Assembly: GCA_029066805.1 (NCBI GenBank) | Contig: JAIEFT010000040.1 | Coordinates: 1-64,000, forward strand | From: Clostridiales bacterium | GTDB taxonomy: Bacteria > Bacillota > Clostridia > Christensenellales > Pumilibacteraceae | Direction: 5' to 3' | Length of the DNA: 64,000 nucleotides | Shown: one piece after another, positions 1-9,728 of the stretch | How the letters are laid out: every line of letters starts with the position of its first letter | How positions within the stretch are numbered: the first letter of the stretch is position 1 | Made by a program: the position numbers and the translations under genes | Notes under the pieces: generated by a model | The model's database searches: none | Told to the model about the DNA's origin: nothing | The model's input: the letters and a program-made list of their open reading frames with translations, nothing else

Positions 1-425
1 GCTCGTGGGCTGGGTGTGGTGTATACCCTCCCAGCCTCTTCCTCTTCCTCGTCGTCGATTAGGATTTCCTGCATACCGTCGGGAACTTCCTCTTCCTCGT
101 CGTCGGCAAACGGATCCCAGCTATTTTCCTCATCGTCGGCGTCGGTGACCTCCTTGGATTCCTTCTCCTTTTCCTCGCGCTCCTTGCGGCACTCGAAGCA
201 AACGTCTTCGTCCTCGCCTAAAAGGTTAACGTGGCAAACGGGACAAATGCGATTGTCGGATTCGTCGTCTTCGTCGGGCAAAAGGATAGACGGATCGCCT
301 ATACCCATTTCGGCTTTGCACACGGCGCAAAGCTTTTCGCGTTTGTCGATGTAATTGATTTCGCAGCGCGGGCAAATGATATAGACGGGGCGTTCGTCCT
401 TGTTGTTCTTTTCGGATTTTTTCAT
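1..425 (-). CDS. Partial acidic protein with CxxC zinc-ribbon-like motifs; runs off the window edge
   Basis: Own translation of the minus strand from ATG at 425: MKKSEKNNKDERPVYIICPRCEINYIDKREKLCAVCKAEMG...ICPVCHVNLLGEDEDVCFECRKEREEKE... then Asp/Glu-rich. Not in the ORF track because it is open-ended. Confidence 0.75.
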   Translation of the reverse strand, partial: MKKSEKNNKDERPVYIICPRCEINYIDKREKLCAVCKAEMGIGDPSILLPDEDDESDNRICPVCHVNLLGEDEDVCFECRKEREEKEKESKEVTDADDEENSWDPFADDEEEEVPDGMQEILIDDEEEEEAGRVYTTPSPR

Positions 426-590
426 AAAAGTATCTCCGTAAGTTCCTATAAATCGCACATATTATATGCGTTTTAAACGAGTTTGTAAACTGTTTTTATG
501 CCATTTTTGAAAAATAATTACGCCGGATTTAAAATTTTTTCTACGTTTAATTTTTTCTTGTTTAGGTAATAATTATTCACAGCAACAAAT

Positions 591-625
591 AGCCATGGAG
601 TGCTTGAGCTCCGCACGCCATGGCT
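591..625 (+). promoter_or_regulatory. Hairpin in the veg 5' leader directly upstream of the Shine-Dalgarno
   Basis: AGCCATGGaGTGC / GCACgCCATGGCT stem with 9-nt loop, followed immediately by AGGAGGT and ATG at 638. Confidence 0.6.
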
Positions 626-637
626 TAGGAGGTACAC

Positions 638-865
638 ATGCGTCGTCAAGCGGTAAACATACAGGAAGTCAAACAGAAAATCGCAGAATTACGCGGCAAA
701 AATCTGTCGCTCGCAGTCAATAAGGGTCGGAACAAAATAACCAAAATGCACGGTCAGATAGTCGACCTTTTCCCGTCGGTGTTCACATTTCGCGCCGTCG
801 CGGGCGATCTGGTATCGTTCTCGTACTCCGACATTATATGCGGGGACATTAAGATAGGTTATTAG
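638..865 (+). CDS. veg: Veg family protein (DUF1021)
   Basis: MRRQAVNIQEVKQKIAELRGKNLSLAVNKGRNKITKMHGQIVDLFPSVFTF...VSFSYSDI resembles Bacillus Veg; strong RBS. Confidence 0.8.
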   Translation: MRRQAVNIQEVKQKIAELRGKNLSLAVNKGRNKITKMHGQIVDLFPSVFTFRAVAGDLVSFSYSDIICGDIKIGY

Positions 866-898
866 GTCGGATGCAAAACCAATAATGCCGAACACAAA

Positions 899-939
899 AA
901 AACCGATAGGACGCTTCATCGCTCATTCCTATCGGTTTT
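899..939 (+). terminator. Rho-independent terminator after veg (possibly bidirectional)
   Basis: AAAACCGATAGGA ... TCCTATCGGTTTT perfect 13-bp stem followed by a T-rich tract. Confidence 0.8.
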
Positions 940-963
940 GTCGTTATTTTATTTTGCTGCGTA

Positions 964-2406
964 TTACAAGCGGTTGTACTTAGTAATCATGTCCTTGATT
1001 TTGCCGGCAAGCGCTACCCAATCCGGATTGGAACGCCATGCCCAGTTTCCGCCCAGAGTGGACGGCGTGTTCATGCGCGCCGAAGTGGGCAGTCCCAAAA
1101 AGTCCTGCATGGGTATAATGACGGTATCGGCTTTGGACGAGAACAGCCGATCTACGATTTCTCCGACTATATCGTCGCCGTAATAGCCGAGCGTGCGGCG
1201 GACAAGGTCTTTCTCGCCATCGCCGAGCGCGTCGAACCAACCGCGCGTGGTATCGTTGTCGTGCGTGCCTGTGTACGCCACGCAGTTAGTATTGTAATTG
1301 GTGTAATAGAAGTCGTTGTTAGGGTTGCCGTCAAACGCGAATTGCATGATCTTCATGCCGGGATAGCCCGTTTCGCGGACGAGGGTTTTAACGCATTCGT
1401 GAAGCTCGCCCAAATCCTCGGCGATGATCGCGGGATTATTAAGCTTTTGGTTGATGGTGTTGAACAACGCCATGCCCGGACCGGGCTTCCACTCGCCGAC
1501 TCTTGCGTTTGTGCGATCCGCAGGGATAACGTAGTAATCGGCAAAAGCGCGGAAGTGGTCGATACGCACAATGTCGTAAAGCTTGAGCGCCATGCTCATG
1601 CGCATGACCCACCAGTCGTAATTGGTTTCGCGCATGTAGTCCCAGTCATAAATGGGATTGCCCCAAAGCTGCCCGTCGGCAGAGAAATAGTCGGGCGGAA
1701 CGCCTGCCACGACCTTTTTGGAAAGGTCTTCGTTGAGCAGGAATTGTTTGGGATTGCTCCACACTTCCACCGAATCGTGCGCGACGTAGATGGGCATGTC
1801 CCCCACGATTTTTACGCCCTTGCTGTTTGCGTAATTCTTGAGCGCAAGCCACTGACGGAAAAACTCGTATTGCAGGAACTTGTGGAACTCCGCCGCGGAA
1901 GCAAACTTAGCGACCGAACCCGTGCGGTGCATATACTTGGATTCCCAAGTATACCAAGGCTGCATGTCGTGCGACTCCTTAAGCGCCATAAACAAAGCGT
2001 AATCGTCCAGCCAGAACGCGTTTTCGGTCTTGAACGCTTCGTAGTCCGCAGGCGGCGCAGCTTTGAATCTGCGGAACGCCTTGCGCAGCGTGGCAAACCT
2101 CTCATAGTAAACCTCGGCATAGTCTATATCCTTAAGCTCGTATGTAGGAGCTTCGGCTTTTTTTAGCAGTCCCTCTTCGATAAGCGTGTCGATATCTATA
2201 AAGTACGGATTGCCCGCAATCGCACTGGGCGACTGGTACGGCGAATCGCCGTAGGACGTAGGACACAGCGGCAAAACCTGCCACAGCGACAGACCGGCAT
2301 CAGCCATAAAGTCCACAAACTCGTAAGCCGACTTGCCGAACGAACCGATTCCGCGCGCGTTGGGCAGCGACGATATGTGCATTAATACACCTGCTTTTCT
2401 TTCCAA
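964..2406 (-). CDS. malQ: 4-alpha-glucanotransferase
   Basis: LMHISSLPNARGIGSFGKSAYEFVDFMADAGLSLWQVLPLCPTSYGDSPYQSPSAIAGNPYFI is typical MalQ; likely TTG start at 2406 preceded by GAGGTG. Confidence 0.93.
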   Translation of the reverse strand: MERKAGVLMHISSLPNARGIGSFGKSAYEFVDFMADAGLSLWQVLPLCPTSYGDSPYQSPSAIAGNPYFIDIDTLIEEGLLKKAEAPTYELKDIDYAEVYYERFATLRKAFRRFKAAPPADYEAFKTENAFWLDDYALFMALKESHDMQPWYTWESKYMHRTGSVAKFASAAEFHKFLQYEFFRQWLALKNYANSKGVKIVGDMPIYVAHDSVEVWSNPKQFLLNEDLSKKVVAGVPPDYFSADGQLWGNPIYDWDYMRETNYDWWVMRMSMALKLYDIVRIDHFRAFADYYVIPADRTNARVGEWKPGPGMALFNTINQKLNNPAIIAEDLGELHECVKTLVRETGYPGMKIMQFAFDGNPNNDFYYTNYNTNCVAYTGTHDNDTTRGWFDALGDGEKDLVRRTLGYYGDDIVGEIVDRLFSSKADTVIIPMQDFLGLPTSARMNTPSTLGGNWAWRSNPDWVALAGKIKDMITKYNRL

Positions 2407-2501
2407 AATACACCTCGTTATCCAATAGTTTTTGCAATGTAAGTATAGCACATACATTTTGGGATTTCAATATATTTAGACAAAATTATTCATGCAAATT
2501 A

Positions 2502-2600
2502 AAAGGATGAGATTCCTCGCGTTGCTCGGAATGACAAAATAACTATATTTTTTGTCATTCCGAACGTTTTCTGCCCGCTGAAGAATCTCATCCTTATTTT
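2502..2600. repeat. Interspersed imperfect palindromic repeat (GGATGAGATTC...CGGAATGACA type), copy 1
   Basis: aaaggatgagattcctcgcgttgctcggaatgacaaaa ... ttttgtcattccgaacgttttctgcccgctgaagaatctcatcctt; related copies near 5.2, 14.0 and 18.0-18.14 kb. Confidence 0.75.
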
Positions 2601-2634
2601 AATGCTGCATTCTTAATTCTTAATTCTGAATTTA

Positions 2635-4212
2635 CTACGCTTTCGGACCTGCCGCGACGATAGCCGCGTCAAGGTTGTACTTTTTGATGTTCTCGGCAAA
2701 GTCGTGCGCAAGCTTTTTGGCAAGCCTATCGTACTCTGCTTTGTCCTTCCACACGTTTTTGGGATTGAGGATGTTGCTTTCCACGTTCGGGCAAGTCTTA
2801 GGGATAGCCAGACCGAAAAAGGGCTCTACCTCGTACTCTACGTTTGCGAGCGTACCGTCGAGCGCGGCGGTGACGATTGCGCGGGTTGCGGGCAGGCTCA
2901 TGCGCTTGCCTACGCCGTACGCGCCGCCCGTCCAGCCGGTGTTGATAAGGTATACGCTCGAGCCGTGTTTTTCTATCTTCTCGCCCAAAAGCTTTGCGTA
3001 CTCGGACGACGGAAGCGGCATGAACGGCGCGCCGAAGCATGTGGAGAACGTGCTGACGGGATCGGTTATTCCGCGCTCTGTGCCTGCAACCTTGCTGGTG
3101 TAGCCGGACACAAAGTAGAACATTGCCTGTTCCTTGGTGAGCTTAGCCACGGGCGGAAGCACGCCAAACGCGTCTGCGGTAAGGAATATAACCGTCTTGG
3201 GGTGCTTGCCTACCGACGGCACTACCTTGTTTGGAATAAAGTCGATCGGGTACGACACGCGCGTATTTTCCGTAAGCGAACGGTCCTTGTAGTCGGGCTT
3301 GCGCGTTTCGGGATCTATAACGACGTTTTCCACAAGCGCGCCGAATCGGATCGCGCCGTATATTTCGGGCTCGTGCTCCTTGCTGAGGTCAATGCACTTG
3401 GCGTAGCAGCCGCCCTCAATGTTGAATATCCCGTCGTCCGACCAGCCGTGCTCGTCGTCGCCGATAAGTCCGCGCTTGGGATCGGCGGAAAGCGTGGTCT
3501 TGCCTGTGCCCGAAAGACCGAAGAACAGCGCTGTATCGCCACTGCCGTCAAGCGCCATGTTGGCCGAGCAGTGCATTCCCAAAACGCCCTTTTGCGGGAG
3601 CAGGTAGTTCATAAGTGAGAACACGGATTTTTTCATCTCGCCCGCGTACTTCGAGCCGACAACAAGAATGATTTTTTTGTTAAGGCAAAGCAGTATCGCC
3701 GCCTCGCTGTTTGTGCCGCATTCCTTGGGGTCGAGCTTGAGCCCGGGCACGGCAATAAGCGTGTAGTCCTCTTTAAAGCCCTTAAGCTCTTCCTCCGTCG
3801 GACGAATGAGCATGTTGTTCATGAACAGGTTTTCGGACGCGTATTCGTTGATTACGCGCACGGCAACGCGGTACTTGGGGTCTGCGCCGGCAAAGCCGTC
3901 AAACAAGTAAACATTCTTGCCGGACAGGTACTCGCCTACCTTTTTGTAGATGAGTTCGAATTTGTCGAGCGGGAATTTCTTGTTCTCCGTGCCCCAGCCG
4001 ATTTTTTCGGACACGCCCGCCTCGTCAACGATAAAGCGGTCTTTAGGCGAACGTCCGGTGTACGCGCCCGTTTCCACAAGCAGCGCGCCGGTATCCATCA
4101 GCCTCGACGGCTCGGTGGCAAGCGCCTCTTCGGTCAATACCGCGGGCGTAAGATTGCGCTCGACCTTTTTGGGATTTACTATCCCGTGCTTTTCAATTCC
4201 GTAGGTTTGCAT
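2635..4212 (-). CDS. pckA: Phosphoenolpyruvate carboxykinase (ATP)
   Basis: GLSGTGKTTLSADPKRGLIGDDEHGWSDDGIFNIEGGCYAKCIDLS; start MQTYGIEKHGIVNPKKV at 4212 with RBS AAAGGAG. Confidence 0.96.
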   Translation of the reverse strand: MQTYGIEKHGIVNPKKVERNLTPAVLTEEALATEPSRLMDTGALLVETGAYTGRSPKDRFIVDEAGVSEKIGWGTENKKFPLDKFELIYKKVGEYLSGKNVYLFDGFAGADPKYRVAVRVINEYASENLFMNNMLIRPTEEELKGFKEDYTLIAVPGLKLDPKECGTNSEAAILLCLNKKIILVVGSKYAGEMKKSVFSLMNYLLPQKGVLGMHCSANMALDGSGDTALFFGLSGTGKTTLSADPKRGLIGDDEHGWSDDGIFNIEGGCYAKCIDLSKEHEPEIYGAIRFGALVENVVIDPETRKPDYKDRSLTENTRVSYPIDFIPNKVVPSVGKHPKTVIFLTADAFGVLPPVAKLTKEQAMFYFVSGYTSKVAGTERGITDPVSTFSTCFGAPFMPLPSSEYAKLLGEKIEKHGSSVYLINTGWTGGAYGVGKRMSLPATRAIVTAALDGTLANVEYEVEPFFGLAIPKTCPNVESNILNPKNVWKDKAEYDRLAKKLAHDFAENIKKYNLDAAIVAAGPKA

Positions 4213-4261
4213 ATATACTCCTTTGCGCTTATTGCGCATATATTGTTGACTGTGTTGTGTC

Positions 4262-5089
4262 CTACTCGGCTTTTGTTGCGGGCACGCACCCGAGCGATTC
4301 GCCGAGCAGCCTGATGTTTACCGCGCCAAGCTCCTCCGCGCGCGAGTTAGCGGCAAAGCCCAGCTTTGCCAAAGCGTCTGTAACGTCTTGTTTATTTATG
4401 CCCGCTGTAGTAAGATTGTTTACAAGCGTTTTTCGCTTTTGCGCAAAGCATTTTTTGATAAACTCGTCAAGCTCTGCGGAAAGCACAGCGCCCTCTATGC
4501 GGTCGAGCCGAATGAGCGTGCTGTCCACTTCGGGCATGGGCGTAAAATCCCACGACTTGATGTCGCGGATCTTTTGGGGCACGGCAACCGCCTGAACCGA
4601 CGCGGAAAGTGCGCCGAAGTCGCTGCCGCTAGTCGCACAAATCCTGTCCGCGACTTCCTTCTGCACAAGGCATGTTATCGAACCGCACGCGGCAGACTTT
4701 AAAAACAAAAATATCAGCGGAGTGGTAATATAGTATGGAAGGTTGGCTATAACAATATACGGCTCGCCTATCAGCATATCTACCGTTTCTATACCCAGCT
4801 CGAGCACGTTGTTGCTGAACAGCCTGACGTTGTCCAAGCCTTCCAGCGTTTCGCCGAGTATGGGAAAGAGCGTTTCGTCTATCTCGAACGCGCAAAGCGC
4901 CGCGGCACGCTTGGCTATGGCGCGCGAAAGACTGCCCGCGCCAGCGCCGATTTCCACTACGCATTTTCCGTCTGCGCCGCCCGCCTCGGCAATATCGTCA
5001 AGCAGGTCGTCGTCGAATATAAAATTCTGCCCGAACGCCTTTTTGTACTTGAACTTATATTTTGTTAAAATTTGCTCTATATCGACCAT
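4262..5089 (-). CDS. rsmA: 16S rRNA (adenine(1518)-N(6)/adenine(1519)-N(6))-dimethyltransferase
   Basis: KKAFGQNFIFDDDLLDDIAEAGG...VVEIGAGAGSLSRAI...VIANLPYYITTPLIF, RsmA/KsgA motifs. Confidence 0.93.
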   Translation of the reverse strand: MVDIEQILTKYKFKYKKAFGQNFIFDDDLLDDIAEAGGADGKCVVEIGAGAGSLSRAIAKRAAALCAFEIDETLFPILGETLEGLDNVRLFSNNVLELGIETVDMLIGEPYIVIANLPYYITTPLIFLFLKSAACGSITCLVQKEVADRICATSGSDFGALSASVQAVAVPQKIRDIKSWDFTPMPEVDSTLIRLDRIEGAVLSAELDEFIKKCFAQKRKTLVNNLTTAGINKQDVTDALAKLGFAANSRAEELGAVNIRLLGESLGCVPATKAE

Positions 5090-5366
5090 AATTCCACAGC
5101 TACATTATAGCACAAGGCACACAAAAAGGCAAGTATCTCTTGCTTCTTTTGATAAAAGAAGTGCGAAAGAAAACTTTAATTCGATTTCTTGCATGTTCGT
5201 TTTGCGACTTTTATTTTGTCATGCAAAGCGTAGCGAAGCATCTCATCCTTATTATTGATTCCGCATTAAGCTTGCTTTGTCATATACTAAAATTAAATAA
5301 GATTAGAATTACATTAAATCTTAAATTAGACGCTACATTCAAAATTGTTTGTGCTATAATGCGAAT

Positions 5367-6182
5367 ATGAACAAAAAGAGCTTGTTATCACTATGCTTGT
5401 TCGCAGCGTCAACGGTATTGAGCTTTATAACAATACACATAATGTCGCTGTTCGATATATCCGAATGGGTGGGCGTGTCGGTGGCGCTATCACTGTTTGT
5501 GATAATGGCGATACTGCTTTTGGCGGCGTCAAGCAAGAAAAAGATCAAAAAGCGTGTAAAAGCGTTGCGCTGCGTTGTGCTTACCGTAAACGCAATTGCC
5601 GACGGCTTGGCTATAAGCAGCTTGTTCACATACTTAGGCTACTTCCCCGAAATTTGGCAGACGGCGGCTGTTGCCGTCGGACTGATAGCCGTATTCGCGC
5701 TGTACTTGGCTGTTACATACATTCCGTTTGCACGCAATCATTACATAATAAGTATGCTGGTATACGCGCTGATAATTTTAGGCTTATGTATAGCTTGGTG
5801 CGTGACCGCAAGTCAAGCGACAAAAGCGGAGTCATTTCTTACAATACTGCAACTGATAATATTTATCGCCTTTTTTGTAACGCTTGCCACAGGCGCATAC
5901 AACGCAGAGGAACATATAAAAAATATCACCTACGCTTCGTTTGCGGGGATAGTCGTAGCAATAATAGTATTGGCAATTATATCCGACGGCGGCGACCTTC
6001 CTATTGACGGAATTGGCGGTGTTGATTCGGCAAGTGCAAAAAAGAAACGCAACCCGTACTCTTATATTGCAGTCACTCATGCCGCCACTAATTCACTTAT
6101 CCGTGTTAATTCCAAAAAGCGTAGCAAACAAGAAAACGAACCGCTCGAAAATTTAGAACCAACCGACGATACCGAGCAATAA
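5367..6182 (+). CDS. Multi-pass membrane protein of unknown function
   Basis: MNKKSLLSLCLFAASTVLSFITIHIMSLFDISEWVGVSVALSLFVIMAILLLAA... several hydrophobic segments. Confidence 0.6.
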   Translation: MNKKSLLSLCLFAASTVLSFITIHIMSLFDISEWVGVSVALSLFVIMAILLLAASSKKKIKKRVKALRCVVLTVNAIADGLAISSLFTYLGYFPEIWQTAAVAVGLIAVFALYLAVTYIPFARNHYIISMLVYALIILGLCIAWCVTASQATKAESFLTILQLIIFIAFFVTLATGAYNAEEHIKNITYASFAGIVVAIIVLAIISDGGDLPIDGIGGVDSASAKKKRNPYSYIAVTHAATNSLIRVNSKKRSKQENEPLENLEPTDDTEQ

Positions 6183-6201
6183 CAAAAGACTTTCGGCACA
6201 C

Positions 6202-6699
6202 TGCCGCCCGGTAAGCTAAACCCCCCATCGGCGTTGCCGCACAATAACCATGGGCGGACTGCCCGCGAAAATCGCGGGCGGGCTTTGCGTTATATATTTC
6301 TTCTGTATATTTATTATTCAATAGACCGCATTTTCTGCTTTTATCGTATCGGTCGGCGCAAGCGCCTAGCGAACCGTGCGCCGATTATGCCTACACTTTC
6401 TATAATAGCTTTTTCTCGCGGCGCACGGTCTTGCCGCCCGGTAAGCTAAACCCCCCATCGGCGTTGCCGCACAATAACCATGGGCGGACTGCCCGCGAAA
6501 ATCGCGGGCGGGCTTTGCGTTATATATTTCTTCTGTATATTTATTATTCAATAGACCGCATTTTCTGCTTTTATCGTATCGGTCGGCGCAAGCGCCTAGC
6601 GAACCGTGCGCCGATTATGCCTACACTTTCTATAATAGCTTTTTCTCGCGGCGCACGGTCTTGCCGCCCGGTAAGCTAAACCCCCCATCGGCGTTGCCG
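6202..6699. repeat. 230-bp tandem direct repeat, 2 full copies plus a ~38-bp partial third
   Basis: tgccgcccggtaagctaaaccccccatcggcgttgccg... starts at 6202, 6432 and 6662; copies appear identical by eye. Confidence 0.92.
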
Positions 6700-6710
6700 A
6701 TGGGGGGTTT
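6678..6710 (-). terminator. Strong terminator hairpin downstream of tRNA-Thr
   Basis: AAACCCCCCATCGGC GTT GCCGATGGGGGGTTT perfect 15-bp inverted repeat. Confidence 0.75.
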
Positions 6711-6785
6711 GGAGCTACTGGGCGGACTCGAACCGCCGACCTGCTGATTACGAATCAGCTGCTCTACCAACTGAGCCACAGTAGC
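6710..6785 (-). tRNA. tRNA-Thr (anticodon CGT), CCA encoded
   Basis: GCTACTGTGGCTCAGTTGGTAGAGCAGCTGATTCGTAATCAGCAGGTCGGCGGTTCGAGTCCGCCCAGTAGCTCCA: 7-bp acceptor, D-, anticodon (loop TTCGTAA) and T-arms intact. Confidence 0.95.
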
Positions 6786-6882
6786 AAGTATGAACATTTT
6801 ATTATCTTAAATTGATAACGAAAAGATTATATCACACTTAATTTAATTTTGCAAATGTTTGAGCGCGATTTTACTATGTAAA

Positions 6883-7467
6883 TTACAACGCCGTTCTTCT
6901 GCCTAACGCCTGTGACAGCGTTACGCTGTCCGCATACTCGAGCTCCGAGCCCATAGATATGCCCTGCGCTATTCTTGTTACCTTTACGCCCAACGGCTTG
7001 ATCAGCCTTGCTAAGTATACCGCGGTCGCTTCGCCTTCCACGTCGGGATTAGTCGCGATTATCACCTCGTCCACGCCGTTCAGTCTTGCTATCAAACTTT
7101 TGATATTAAGATCGTCGGGCGTGCGGTTGTTCATGGGGCTTAACGTGCCGTGCAGTACGTGATAAACGCCGTCGAACGCGCCCGTGTTTTCCACCGCTAT
7201 CACGTCCTTGGGGTACGCCACCACACAGATTTGTTTAGCCGACCTCGCCTTACAGATATCGCAAACGTCGTCCTCGGTAAAGTTCCCGCACACCGAGCAC
7301 AACTTGACATTCTGCTTGACTTCTCTCAGTGCGTCGCAAAACGCGTCAACGTCGCTCTCCTGCATATCTATAACCGCGTAAGCATACCTAAGCGCGGTCT
7401 TTTTGCCGACGCCCGGCAGCATGGAAAACCTGCTTGCCAGTGCGGCTACGCACTTAATGTCGCGCAT
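6883..7467 (-). CDS. recR: Recombination protein RecR
   Basis: LPGVGKKTALRYAY, CSVCGNFTEDDVCDIC zinc finger and Toprim region. Confidence 0.94.
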   Translation of the reverse strand: MRDIKCVAALASRFSMLPGVGKKTALRYAYAVIDMQESDVDAFCDALREVKQNVKLCSVCGNFTEDDVCDICKARSAKQICVVAYPKDVIAVENTGAFDGVYHVLHGTLSPMNNRTPDDLNIKSLIARLNGVDEVIIATNPDVEGEATAVYLARLIKPLGVKVTRIAQGISMGSELEYADSVTLSQALGRRTAL

Positions 7468-7802
7468 TAAAGTCCGCCAAGGTTGCCGAGCGCGCTATTC
7501 TTGTACATCTCGTCGGCTTCCGCATACGCCTCGTTAGCCGCGGCAGTAATCAGATCCTCTAACATTTCCACGTCGTCGGGGTCGACCACCTCGGGTTTAA
7601 TCGATATCGAAATAAAACGCTTTGTGCCTGAAACGGTAACCGATACCGCGCCGCCGCCGGCTGTGCCTGTTAAGCGCGCCTCTTCCAGTTCTTCCTTGGC
7701 TTGAGCCATTTGCTCTTGCAGCTGTTGCGCCTGGCGCATCATCTGCTGCATATTCATTCCGCCGCCGCCCATACCGCGGCCGTATCCGCCGAACTTAGCC
7801 AT
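7467..7802 (-). CDS. ybaB: YbaB/EbfC family nucleoid-associated protein
   Basis: [71 protein letters not shown]; next to recR. Confidence 0.92.
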   Translation of the reverse strand: MAKFGGYGRGMGGGGMNMQQMMRQAQQLQEQMAQAKEELEEARLTGTAGGGAVSVTVSGTKRFISISIKPEVVDPDDVEMLEDLITAAANEAYAEADEMYKNSALGNLGGL

Positions 7803-7852
7803 TATATATTAACTCCTTGTAGCTCACGCCGAAAAAATTATCGTCCTGCGAT

Positions 7853-9640
7853 TTAGGCTTCCCACAAATCGGAGAAATTATCTTCGTACTGCTTGCTGTA
7901 CTTGTTGTAGTTGTAAATGAGAATGTTGCTTTGCCAATCGGCGAAAGCCGCATTTTCGCGCGCCGTCCTGATTGGCTCTTCAAGCACGTCGTAGTAGGTC
8001 TGTTCGCCATTGGGCGTGGTTTTATCGTAAAGCGCGACTGCGCCCTTTTGCGGCACGGACGACAAGTACATGATGTGTACGCCGTAGTCGGTTATTACCG
8101 GCTCGCCGTAAACCTGACCTACCGCAAGGTTCTTGCGCATTTCGCGCGCGGCGTCGGCAAACTCCTGCATATACGTTTCGCTCTCGCCGTCGGCAATCTC
8201 GTACTTAACTACATAACCCTTGTCGTTACCGAACGCGCCGGGGTCGGTGTTGTACAAATAGATAAGGTCGTTGAACTTTTCGTTAGCGAGCGTTACATTG
8301 CTCGCAAGCGGGGTCATTACGGAGCGCACGTGCGCAAGCACTTGATCCACGGACATGGGACGCGTAGTGTCGTTTTCGCCGTCCACGTGCGGATAGCACA
8401 CAATTGAATCGGCAAGCCAAGCGCGGTAGTCCTCGATTCTGGCTTTCTGCTCTTTTTCGTGCAAATTCTTTATGTCGGCGCGGTTCTTAAACGCCGTGAG
8501 TGCGGCGGTCTGCTCGTCGGAGAACGGGAGCAGAATGTGCTTGACATAGAAGTAATTGTTGTTAGCGTGATAGAGCACGGTAGTAGAGCCGTCGGTCATA
8601 GCGGTGTCGTAAGCCGAAATATCGGCGTCGTACGCGCTGCGCTGCTCGTTAAGAAGCGTGGAATAGCTCTGCGCGACCTCGTCGTACTTGACAGAAACTC
8701 TGTCGTTAAGATAGGTCTGCATAGCGGTAATCTTTTGCGAACGCTCGAGACTTTCGCCGCTAAGGTAGTACATTATATAGCCGAACTCGCTATTGCTATC
8801 GCTCATGGGATAGCTGTACTCGGCAATCTTGGGATATACCGCCTCAATGCCCTGCGTGTCGATAAGCTTGTCTATAGCCTTAATCTCGTTATCGATCTTG
8901 TCCTTTAGCCACTTGCGGTCGGGCTTGTCCAAACGGAAATCGCCGTCAATACGCGACTTGATAAGCGCGATAAATCTGGTCATTGCCTCGCGGTCGAGAC
9001 TGCGCTCGTCGCTGTTGCCGTTTATGCCCGGCCACGAAACACGATCGGGCGTCCAAATCTCGGTTTCCGTATTTTCAGCGTCGTCATCCGCGTCGCCCTC
9101 TGCTTCGGGCTTGACGGGATAAGTCGTACTCGCCGAGGAAGTGTCCTCGTCGATCGAGGTGATCTGTTGCTGTCCGCGTTCGTCGAGTATGTTGTTTTTA
9201 AGAGAAAGCAGAGTGTTGTCTACTATAGAGTACAGGTTGCTGCGAATAACATTTTGCTGAATTACGCCCCACTCCATCTGCTCGTTTTCGATTAGAGCGT
9301 CAACCTCGTTGGTGACAAGCTCGGCTGTTATGAGCATGCGCACGCAGTACTTGTACAGTCCCTCGGGATCGCCCGAAAACGACGAGGAAAGCGAGCTCGC
9401 GTTGTTGTTTACATACTCCAGCAAATCGCGCTTGTAGATGATTTTCTCAGGCGTGGTATATTCGTAATCCTTGCCGTTTCCGTCGTCGTCGAGCACTGTG
9501 CCGGCAATCCGGTACGACTGAACGACAGCGACTTCCTGTTGCATGTCGCGCTCGTTGTCGTGACTGAAGAACGAACAGCCCAACAGCATGCACGCCGTAA
9601 GGGCAAAAGTCAATATTACTACAAAAATGCGCTTTAACAC
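7853..9640 (-). CDS. Lipoprotein with parvulin (PpiC/PrsA-like) peptidyl-prolyl isomerase region
   Basis: Lipobox LLGCS; FYVKHILLPFSDEQ ... GEPVITDYGVHIMYL rotamase-type motifs. Confidence 0.7.
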   Translation of the reverse strand: MLKRIFVVILTFALTACMLLGCSFFSHDNERDMQQEVAVVQSYRIAGTVLDDDGNGKDYEYTTPEKIIYKRDLLEYVNNNASSLSSSFSGDPEGLYKYCVRMLITAELVTNEVDALIENEQMEWGVIQQNVIRSNLYSIVDNTLLSLKNNILDERGQQQITSIDEDTSSASTTYPVKPEAEGDADDDAENTETEIWTPDRVSWPGINGNSDERSLDREAMTRFIALIKSRIDGDFRLDKPDRKWLKDKIDNEIKAIDKLIDTQGIEAVYPKIAEYSYPMSDSNSEFGYIMYYLSGESLERSQKITAMQTYLNDRVSVKYDEVAQSYSTLLNEQRSAYDADISAYDTAMTDGSTTVLYHANNNYFYVKHILLPFSDEQTAALTAFKNRADIKNLHEKEQKARIEDYRAWLADSIVCYPHVDGENDTTRPMSVDQVLAHVRSVMTPLASNVTLANEKFNDLIYLYNTDPGAFGNDKGYVVKYEIADGESETYMQEFADAAREMRKNLAVGQVYGEPVITDYGVHIMYLSSVPQKGAVALYDKTTPNGEQTYYDVLEEPIRTARENAAFADWQSNILIYNYNKYSKQYEDNFSDLWEA

Positions 9641-9728
9641 TTTTTTACACCTATACCGATTAGAGTACTTAATATTATACTAAATCGAAATTAAAAAATC
9701 AAACGATTTACTATGTTTTTTGCCAACA

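Noticed and set aside
16-476. Plus-strand ORFs 16..354 and 231..476
   Set aside because: Antisense shadows of the minus-strand zinc-ribbon gene (Ser-rich translation from antisense Asp/Glu codons).
1261-2166. 301-aa plus-strand ORF and similar long antisense ORFs across 1-36 kb
   Set aside because: Fully overlap malQ (and elsewhere pckA, fab genes, etc.); composition rich in R/H/V typical of antisense frames; no RBS or family.
6106-6679. Repeated small ORFs (MNNKYTEEIYNAKPARD..., MPHNNHGRTARENRG...) inside the 230-bp repeat
   Set aside because: Exist because the DNA is duplicated; no RBS or recognisable protein; hairpin-rich non-coding DNA is a better explanation.
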